Origin: JBFHKO01 sp041595355
GTDB lineage: Bacteria; Pseudomonadota; Gammaproteobacteria; Enterobacterales; Aeromonadaceae
Direction of reading: 5' to 3'
Assembly: GCA_041595355.1 (NCBI GenBank)
Contig: JBFHKO010000071.1
Coordinates: 1 to 11,666 of the forward strand
DNA length: 11,666 nucleotides
Shown here: piece after piece, positions 6,800 through 11,666 of the stretch
Layout of the letters: each line of letters starts with the position of its first letter
How positions within the stretch are numbered: the first letter of the stretch is position 1
Position numbers and translations under genes: made by a program
Notes under the pieces: generated by a model
The model's input: only the letters and a program-made list of their open reading frames with translations
What the model was told of the DNA's origin: nothing
Databases searched by the model: none

Positions 6800-7456
6800 T
6801 CATGCCCGGGTGAGCAACCTGGCCAGCGGGAATTGCTCCAGGCTGGCCAGCTGCAGATCGGCGATGGCAAAGCGGGGATCGCCGGCCTGCTGCGGATCCG
6901 GTATCAGGATGGTCTGCATGCACGCCGCCTTGGCGGCCAGCAGACCGTTGAAGCTGTCCTCGATGGCCAGGCAATCCACCGGCGCCACCCCCAGCTGCTG
7001 CGCGGCGCTGAGGTAGACCCCCGGATGGGGCTTGCCGTAGGGCTCCTCGTCGGCGCTGTGGCGCACCTGAAAGTAGTGGCCGACGGCGAGCCGCTCCAGC
7101 ACCGCCTCCATCAGCCGGGCGGGCGAGGAGGTGGCCAGACCGATGGGCAGCCCCTGCGCCCGGATCTGTGCCAGGGTGGCATGCACGCCCGGCTTGGCTT
7201 CGCCCCGGGCCCGGATCTGCGCTATGACCCTATCGATCAGGCGCGCGACCACCTCCGGCTCCGAGGGCCCCTGCCAGGGGTGATGCCGGGCCCAGTAGCC
7301 CACCAGCTGATCGATGCGCAGCCCCATGGTCTGCAGGCAATCCTCTGCCGTGATGGTGACACCCAGCTCCGCCATCAGCGCCACCTGCGCCTGCTGCCAG
7401 AAGGGCTCGGAATCGATGAGCACCCCATCCATATCAAAAATAACGGCCTGTATCAT
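6800..7456 (-). CDS. hxpB: HAD-family hexitol/sugar phosphatase, HxpB (YniC)-like
   Basis: This is a 218-residue cytoplasmic HAD subfamily IA phosphatase. E. coli HxpB dephosphorylates sugar and hexitol phosphates such as 2-deoxyglucose 6-phosphate. Motif I is DMDGVLIDSE with nucleophile Asp8 and acid/base Asp10. A helical cap follows, with a GLRID segment (45-49) and a PW-x-GPS segment (60-64) very similar to those I recall from E. coli HxpB. Motif II is around T109-S111, motif III is Lys142 in GKPHP, and motif IV is E166-D167. DPRF at 193-196 near the C-terminus is also shared with HxpB. The ATG at 7456 has a strong GGAGG (7461-7465) four bases upstream. It lies 139 bases downstream of the Hcr-like gene in the same direction, with no clear terminator between, so read-through is possible. 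Confidence 0.9.
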   Translation of the reverse strand: MIQAVIFDMDGVLIDSEPFWQQAQVALMAELGVTITAEDCLQTMGLRIDQLVGYWARHHPWQGPSEPEVVARLIDRVIAQIRARGEAKPGVHATLAQIRAQGLPIGLATSSPARLMEAVLERLAVGHYFQVRHSADEEPYGKPHPGVYLSAAQQLGVAPVDCLAIEDSFNGLLAAKAACMQTILIPDPQQAGDPRFAIADLQLASLEQFPLARLLTRA

Positions 7457-7595
7457 GCTGCCTCCGGTGGCGAAAAAGGGCAGTCTAGCCTTGCGGGGCG
7501 CATGAATGAACGGCTTGATGAAACCGATTGCAGGCAGACAGCCGAATTTTGATGCCGCTCACAATGGCCGCTGACCGCCGGCCGGCGTGATGGCA
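7457..7595. other. Spacer between the Hcr-like and HxpB-like genes with a 12-bp palindrome
   Basis: CGCCGGCCGGCG at 7576-7587 is a perfect 12-bp palindrome starting close to the Hcr-like stop. It sits inside a 7-bp inverted repeat (7550-7556 with 7592-7598), whose outer arm overlaps the stop codon. No T-run follows on the minus strand, so this is not a standard terminator. Confidence 0.5.
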
Positions 7596-8657
7596 TCAGA
7601 CGCCCAGCTGGATCTCCACGTCGCTCTTGGCCTGGCTGACACAGGCCAGCACGTAGCCAGCCTCCACCATGCTGGCAGGCAGGAAGCCATGGGTGTGGCT
7701 CTTCACCTCGCCGGCGACCACCTTGCAGCGGCAGGCGCCGCAGTGGCCGTTGCGGCAGGCCCCCATGATCGGCAGCCCCTGGCTCTGCAGGGCATCCAGC
7801 AGGCTCTGGTGGCCGGCAATCTCCCCTTCGTGCTCCAGCTCCGGTACGCTCAGCCGGTAGCGGGCGTCGGCATCGCCGCCGAGAGCCTGCGGGGCATAGC
7901 TCTCCTTGCGCAGCTGGCCGGGGGCCAGGTGCATGAACCGCAGCCAGCCTTCGACCTGCGCCATGTAGCCCTCGGGGCCGCACAGGTAGATCTGGCTCTG
8001 CGCCAGGTTGCCCATCAGCTTCATGAACAGGGGCGGCGTCAGCCGGCCGGCGTGGCAGGGCAGCTGGCCCGGGGTTTCCAGGATCAGCGACAGCTGGAAG
8101 TGGGCATGCCGGGCGGCCAGGGCCTGCAGCTCGTCGCGAAACAGCAGCGCCTCCTCGCTGCGGGCGCTGTGCACGAAGGCGATCTCCACCGGCTGGCCGG
8201 TGTCGAGCAGCCAGCGGCTGATGGAGAGCATGGGGGCGATGCCGCTGCCGGCAGAGAGCAGCAGCACCCGTTTGGGCAGCTGCTGGGTGGAGAGATGGAA
8301 ATCACCGGTGGGCGCCTCGGCGCTCAATACCTGGCCCGGCAGGCAGTGGTCCAGCAGCCAGTTGGAGACCAGTCCGTTCTCCACCCGTTGTACCGTGATG
8401 GCCAGGCTGTAGGGACGTGACGGGCTGGAGCTGAGGGAGTAGGCGCGCGGGTGGAGGGTGCCGTCGATGGGCACCGACAGCAGCAGGAACTGGCCGGGCT
8501 GGTAGTTGAAGCGGGCAGGCACCCGGGCCTGAAAGATAAAGGTGGCGGCGCTGACCTGGCCCCCCGCGTGCGTCTCGTCGATACGCTCGACGCACTGCAG
8601 CTCCGCCGTTCCCTGTTGCCAACAGGGCGCATATTGCAGTTGCTCTATGGAATACAT
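7596..8657 (-). CDS. Hcr-like NADH oxidoreductase (FAD, NAD and 2Fe-2S domains)
   Basis: This is a 353-residue cytoplasmic electron-transfer flavoprotein built like E. coli Hcr, which passes electrons from NADH to the hybrid cluster protein. Domain order is FNR-type FAD-binding (about 15-125, with RAYSLSSSP at 71-79), then NAD-binding (about 128-250, with SAGSGIAPM at 135-143 and LCGPEGYM at 225-232). A C-terminal plant-type ferredoxin domain follows (about 268-353), with 2Fe-2S ligands Cys301, Cys306, Cys309 and Cys339. E. coli Hcr is about 322 residues, so this one is slightly longer. The ATG at 8657 matches the domain boundary; an in-frame extension to 8765 would cross a large hairpin and is rejected. 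The ribosome site is weak. It lies 119 bases after nirC in the same direction. No hcp gene is visible here, so its acceptor is unknown. Confidence 0.85.
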   Translation of the reverse strand: MYSIEQLQYAPCWQQGTAELQCVERIDETHAGGQVSAATFIFQARVPARFNYQPGQFLLLSVPIDGTLHPRAYSLSSSPSRPYSLAITVQRVENGLVSNWLLDHCLPGQVLSAEAPTGDFHLSTQQLPKRVLLLSAGSGIAPMLSISRWLLDTGQPVEIAFVHSARSEEALLFRDELQALAARHAHFQLSLILETPGQLPCHAGRLTPPLFMKLMGNLAQSQIYLCGPEGYMAQVEGWLRFMHLAPGQLRKESYAPQALGGDADARYRLSVPELEHEGEIAGHQSLLDALQSQGLPIMGACRNGHCGACRCKVVAGEVKSHTHGFLPASMVEAGYVLACVSQAKSDVEIQLGV

Positions 8658-8690
8658 GCTGTTCTCGCAAAACCGAAGAATGAATGTGAC

Positions 8691-8724
8691 GCGGCCCCGG
8701 AGCGGGGGGAGGCTCCGGGGCCGC
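8691..8724 (-). repeat. 13-bp GC-rich hairpin between nirC and the Hcr-like gene
   Basis: Bases 8691-8703 are perfectly complementary to 8712-8724 with an eight-base loop. On the minus strand it lies 52 bases after the nirC stop and 33 bases before the Hcr-like start, and no T-run follows. It could be an mRNA-stabilising or attenuating structure that sets different levels of the two genes. Confidence 0.8.
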
Positions 8725-8776
8725 GCGACCGGGCAAGACTGACACAACCGGGCTGGTCCATTCAACCCCTGCGGGC

Positions 8777-9592
8777 TCAGGCGGTCTGGGCCTTGCCGGG
8801 TGTGGCCGGGCTGGCGGCCAGCTGCGGGCGCTGGGCGCGGGGGGTGGCATACCAGTAGCCGAGGCCCATGAAGACCACGCCCGAGAGGCTATTGCCCAGC
8901 GTCACCCACAGCAGGTTGTGGCCGATGCCGGCGAGCGTGAAGTCGGCCCCGTGGGCGCCGAACCAGGAGAGGGCGAAGATGGTCATGTTGGCGATGGAGT
9001 GCTCGTAGCCGGAGGCGACGAAGGCGAGCAGGCACCACCAGATGGCGATGAACTTGGCGGCGCCCTCGACCCGCTGGCACATCCAGATGGCCAGGCACAC
9101 CAGCCAGTTGCAGAGCATGCCCTTGGCGATCAGCATGCCAATCGGCATCTGGGTCTTGGCCAGCGCCACCTTGTGCAGCAGGCTCGACTCTGCCGGCAGC
9201 AGGGTGCCGCCGCCGGCCTGCCAAAAGAGCCAGGCCACCAGTATCGAGCCCAGCAGGTTGCCGATCCAGGACTGGACCAGGATGCCGCCGGCCTCCAGGC
9301 TGGAGAGCTTGCCGCTCTTGACGCCGAAGGTGAGGAACATGCTGTGACCGGTGTAGAGCTCGGCGCCGGCGATGATCACCAGCGTCAGGGCGATGCCGAA
9401 GGTGGCGCCCATTACCAGCGGCCGGAGGGCCGGATCGATCAGGTTGCCGAGGGTGAAGATGAGGATGATGCCAAGGCCCACATAGGCGCCGGCCATCAGG
9501 CAGCCGATCCAGAAGGCGAGCGGGCTGCCCTGGGCGGTGTTCCTGATGCGCTCGGCGGTGGCGGCGCACTTGACGATGGTATCGTTAAACAT
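8777..9592 (-). CDS. nirC: Nitrite transporter NirC (formate/nitrite transporter family)
   Basis: This is a 271-residue inner-membrane protein that forms pentameric nitrite channels or transporters in the FNT family. It moves nitrite to the cytoplasmic NirBD reductase and can release excess nitrite. It has six hydrophobic segments. Family signatures include AGAYVGLG (34-41) followed by the FTLGNL segment (46-51), CNWLVCLAIWM (161-171) and GYEHSIANM (195-203), which carries the conserved pore histidine His198. Length and sequence agree closely with E. coli NirC (268 residues). The C-terminal tail after about 252 is variable and Ala/Pro-rich. The ATG at 9592 has AGGAG six bases upstream (9599-9603). 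It is the third gene of a nirB-nirD-nirC order, 184 bases after nirD, and that spacer contains several inverted repeats. Confidence 0.96.
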   Translation of the reverse strand: MFNDTIVKCAATAERIRNTAQGSPLAFWIGCLMAGAYVGLGIILIFTLGNLIDPALRPLVMGATFGIALTLVIIAGAELYTGHSMFLTFGVKSGKLSSLEAGGILVQSWIGNLLGSILVAWLFWQAGGGTLLPAESSLLHKVALAKTQMPIGMLIAKGMLCNWLVCLAIWMCQRVEGAAKFIAIWWCLLAFVASGYEHSIANMTIFALSWFGAHGADFTLAGIGHNLLWVTLGNSLSGVVFMGLGYWYATPRAQRPQLAASPATPGKAQTA

Positions 9593-9617
9593 GGGTTGCT
9601 CCTCGAGTTTGATTGTT

Positions 9618-9652
9618 CACAGGGCAGGCGCCGGGCGGGCGCCTCGCCTGTG
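9618..9652 (-). repeat. Hairpin in the leader of nirC
   Basis: CACAGG (9618-9623) pairs with CCTGTG (9647-9652). After a two-by-two mismatch, AGGCGC (9626-9631) pairs with GCGCCT (9639-9644) around a seven-base loop. It ends about 14 bases upstream of the nirC ribosome site, so it would fold in the nirC leader RNA. Confidence 0.65.
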
Positions 9653-9707
9653 GGCAATGGGGGCCTTGCTGGTGGGGCCCCGGGGGTGAGTCGGTCTGTT
9701 CAGCGCT

Positions 9708-9772
9708 CGGCTCCCTGGGCTCCCGCCTGCGCGGGAGCGACGCCTTATGTGGCAACGGCAGCCAGGGAGCCG
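9708..9772. repeat. Nested inverted repeat, resembling a dispersed proteobacterial intergenic repeat
   Basis: An outer 11-bp perfect inverted repeat (9708-9718 with 9762-9772) encloses an inner 8-bp hairpin GCTCCCGC/GCGGGAGC (9719-9726 with 9731-9738, CTGC loop). Read on the minus strand, the core GCTCCCGCGCAGGCGGGAGC is like the TCCCGC-GCAG-GCGGGA type of short intergenic repeat seen in many proteobacterial genomes. That family likeness is from memory. Confidence 0.6.
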
Positions 9773-9776
9773 GCAA

Positions 9777-10109
9777 TTACAGGGCCACCTCGATCTGGCC
9801 GCCGCTGACCCGCACCGGGTAGCTGGCGACGGCGAAGGCGGCATCGTCCAGGCACTGGCCGTCGCGCAGCCGAAAGCGCTGTTTTTTCAGCGGGCTGGCC
9901 ACATAGAGCTCCTCTTGCGTTTCGCCGATCAGGCCTCGCGAGAGCACGTTGGCCTGGCCGAAGGGATCCCGGTTGTCGAGGGCGTAGAGCGTCTCGTCGT
10001 CCCGGGGGCGGAAGATGGCGACCTGCCGGCCATCTAGCAGGGCACAGACGCCGGTGCCGGGGAGGATCGCCTCCAGGCGGCAGACGGGGGTCCAGTTGGG
10101 GTGGCTCAT
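9777..10109 (-). CDS. nirD: Nitrite reductase (NADH) small subunit
   Basis: This is a 110-residue cytoplasmic partner of NirB in the siroheme nitrite reductase that converts nitrite to ammonium. It has the Rieske-like fold of the NirD family. Conserved stretches include TGVCALL (19-25), QVAIFRP (29-35), DPFGQANVLSRGLI (48-61) and ASPLKKQRFRL (71-81), nearly as in E. coli NirD (108 residues). As usual for this subfamily, the Cys-x-His pairs of true Rieske proteins are absent, so no 2Fe-2S centre is expected. The start codon overlaps the nirB stop in an ATGA at 10106-10109, with a GAGGAG ribosome site just upstream inside nirB. This indicates translational coupling and roughly equal subunit synthesis. 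Confidence 0.97.
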   Translation of the reverse strand: MSHPNWTPVCRLEAILPGTGVCALLDGRQVAIFRPRDDETLYALDNRDPFGQANVLSRGLIGETQEELYVASPLKKQRFRLRDGQCLDDAAFAVASYPVRVSGGQIEVAL

Positions 10110-11666
10110 TGCGGCTCCTCCAGGCTGAGTGTGTAGACGGGAATGCGCTCTTCAGGGCGCGCGGGGCGGTGCTGGGCCCGTTCGGCCACGAACTGCAGGT
10201 CGGGATCGCGCCGGTCCGAGTTGATGAAGTGGGCAAAGCGTGCCTGCCGGCCGACATCCTCGACCGTCTGCTTCCATTCGCAGGCGTAGCGCTCCCGCAC
10301 CCGGGCCAGATCGGCCTCCAGCTCGGCACAGAGGCCCAGCGAGTCGTCGATGAGCACGCTCTTCAGGTAGTCGATGCCGCCCTCCAGACTCATCACCCAG
10401 CTGGCGGTGCGCTGCAGCTTGTCGGCGGTGCGCACGTAGAACATCATGAAACGGTCGAGGTAGCGCAGCAGCGTCTGCTTGTCCAGATCCGCCGCCAGCA
10501 GCTCGGCATGGCGCGGCTTCATGCCGCCGTTGCCGCCCACATAGAGGTTCCAGCCCTTGTCGGTGGCGATGATGCCGACATCCTTGCCCTGCGCTTCGGC
10601 GCATTCGCGGGTGCAGCCCGAGACACCGAACTTCATCTTGTGCGGCGAGCGGATGCCCTTGTAGCGATGTTCCAGCTCGACGCCCAGGCCAACGCTGTCC
10701 TGCACCCCGAAGCGGCACCAGGTGCTGCCGACGCAGGTCTTCACCATCCGCAGCGCCTTGGCATAGGCCTGGCCGGTCTCGAAGCCGGCGGCGATGAGGC
10801 GGCTCCAGATGGCGGGCAGATCGTCCTTCTGGGCCCCGAACAGGCCGATGCGCTGGGCACCGGTGATCTTGGTATAGAGGCGGTAGTCGCGTGCCACCTC
10901 GGCCACCGCCAGCAATCCTTCCGGGGTCACCTCGCCGCCGGCCATGCGCGGGATCACCGAGTAGCTGCCATCCTTTTGCATGTTGCCGAGGAAGTTGTCG
11001 TTGGTGTCCTGCAGGCCGGTGAGTTCGGGCGCCAGCACATAGTCGTTCCAGCAGGAGGCGAGGATGGAGCCGACCGTCGGCTTGCAGATCTCGCAGCCAT
11101 AGCCCTGGCCGTGGCGGCCGATGGCCTCCTCGAAGCTTTGGATGTTGCCCACCTTGATGAGGTGGAACAGCTCCTGGCGGGAGTAGGGGAAGTGCTCGCA
11201 GAGGTGGTTTTTCACTTCCACGCCCTGCTTGGCCAGCTCGGCATTCAGAACCTGGCTGATGAGCGGCACACAGCCGCCGCAGCCGGTGCCGGCGCGGGTC
11301 TCGGCCTTGATGGCGGCCAGGCTGTGGTGGCCGGCGGCCACCGCCTCGGCGATGCGCCCCTTGGTGATGTCGAAGCAGGAGCAGATCTGCGCCGTCTCCG
11401 GCAGGGCATCCACCCCCAGGCTCGGCTTGCTGCCGGCATGGGCGGGCAAAATCAGGCTGTCGGGGTGGGACGGCAGCGGCAGGGCATTGAGCGTCATCTG
11501 CAGCAGGTTGCCGTAGTCCTCCACATCGCCGACCAGCACGGCGCCGAGCAGGGTGCGGCCATCTTCCGACACCACTATGCGCTTGTAGATGCCGGCCTGA
11601 TCATCCTGGAAAACATAGCTGAGGCTGCCCGGCGTGCGGCCATGGGCATCGCCGATGGAGCCGACG
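10106..11666 (-). CDS. nirB: Nitrite reductase (NADH) large subunit, C-terminal part (5' end outside window)
   Basis: The frame is open to the right edge. About 519 C-terminal residues of a protein near 850 residues long are present. NirB takes electrons from NADH through FAD and iron-sulfur centres to siroheme, where nitrite is reduced by six electrons to ammonium. The N-terminal FAD/NAD region is mostly outside. A BFD-like 2Fe-2S domain has a CxC pair (codons near 11376-11383) and a CxxC pair (near 11270-11281). The siroheme/4Fe-4S region has cysteines spaced C-x5-C (10733-10735 and 10715-10717) and C-x3-C (10613-10615 and 10601-10603), the complete ligand set of the nitrite/sulfite reductase family. 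The tail carries INSDRRDP, as in E. coli. Its promoter, where FNR and nitrate/nitrite regulators act in E. coli, is not in the window. Confidence 0.97.
   Translation of the reverse strand, partial: VGSIGDAHGRTPGSLSYVFQDDQAGIYKRIVVSEDGRTLLGAVLVGDVEDYGNLLQMTLNALPLPSHPDSLILPAHAGSKPSLGVDALPETAQICSCFDITKGRIAEAVAAGHHSLAAIKAETRAGTGCGGCVPLISQVLNAELAKQGVEVKNHLCEHFPYSRQELFHLIKVGNIQSFEEAIGRHGQGYGCEICKPTVGSILASCWNDYVLAPELTGLQDTNDNFLGNMQKDGSYSVIPRMAGGEVTPEGLLAVAEVARDYRLYTKITGAQRIGLFGAQKDDLPAIWSRLIAAGFETGQAYAKALRMVKTCVGSTWCRFGVQDSVGLGVELEHRYKGIRSPHKMKFGVSGCTRECAEAQGKDVGIIATDKGWNLYVGGNGGMKPRHAELLAADLDKQTLLRYLDRFMMFYVRTADKLQRTASWVMSLEGGIDYLKSVLIDDSLGLCAELEADLARVRERYACEWKQTVEDVGRQARFAHFINSDRRDPDLQFVAERAQHRPARPEERIPVYTLSLEEPQ

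Larger units (their letters stand above)
9593..9776. other. Structured nirD-nirC spacer
   Basis: These 184 bases between co-directional genes hold three separate inverted-repeat structures (9618-9652, 9660-9681 and 9708-9772) and no believable coding frame. The middle one pairs GGGGCC (9660-9665) with GGCCCC (9676-9681). None has a T-run on the minus strand that would end transcription before nirC. Confidence 0.7.

Noticed and set aside
7576..7587. 12-bp palindrome CGCCGGCCGGCG as terminator of the nir operon
   Set aside because: No T-run follows on the minus strand, so it does not meet the intrinsic terminator pattern; it is kept only as a spacer feature.
8658..8765. N-terminal extension of the Hcr-like reductase
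   Set aside because: It would translate through the 13-bp hairpin and adds Arg/Pro-rich residues unlike the family.
8918..9808. 296-codon plus-strand frame opposite nirC
   Set aside because: It is antisense to a near-complete match to NirC, and the translation is low-complexity Gly/Ala/Asp/Glu.
1..11666. Search for CRISPR arrays, tRNA or rRNA genes, insertion sequences, phage or toxin-antitoxin genes, and a new defence or biosynthetic system
   Set aside because: No regularly spaced repeats, cloverleaf-like segments, transposase motifs or unfamiliar gene clusters were seen. All convincing frames belong to known metabolic or transport families.

Overview
The window is GC-rich chromosomal DNA from a gammaproteobacterium. 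The closeness of NirB, NirD and NirC to the enterobacterial proteins, an HxpB-like phosphatase and the gene mix suggest an Aeromonas-type (Aeromonadales) genome. That assignment comes from remembered sequences, not a search. Almost all of the DNA is coding. There is no rRNA, tRNA, CRISPR array, insertion sequence or phage gene, and most of the window is ordinary core metabolism.

Layout: (1) 1-2786, plus strand: the 3' end of gltB and the complete gltD, encoding the two subunits of glutamate synthase, with overlapping stop and start codons and a tandem hairpin/terminator after them. (2) 2886-3500, minus: a protein with two thioredoxin/glutaredoxin folds and two different CxxC motifs. (3) 3854-5080, plus: a dicarboxylate/amino acid:cation symporter with its own strong terminator. 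(4) 5190-5849, minus: a thiopurine methyltransferase-family enzyme, divergent from (5) 6098-6778, plus: a small short-chain dehydrogenase. (6) 6800-7456, minus: a HxpB-type HAD sugar phosphatase. (7) 7596-11666, minus, read from right to left: the 3' part of nirB, then nirD, nirC and an Hcr-like flavin/2Fe-2S NADH oxidoreductase.

Functional reading: nitrogen assimilation lies at both ends. NirBD reduces nitrite to ammonium in the cytoplasm and NirC moves nitrite across the inner membrane. GltBD uses glutamine nitrogen to make glutamate. The Hcr-like reductase sits downstream of nirC, where E. coli carries cysG, so it may be co-transcribed with the nitrite genes.

The nirD-nirC and nirC-reductase spacers hold strong inverted repeats, including one resembling a dispersed proteobacterial intergenic repeat. 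The main protein-level oddities are an Arg-to-Leu change at a substrate-site position of the methyltransferase, and a sodium-site motif in the symporter that departs from the GltPh pattern. I see no convincing evidence of a wholly new multi-gene system.
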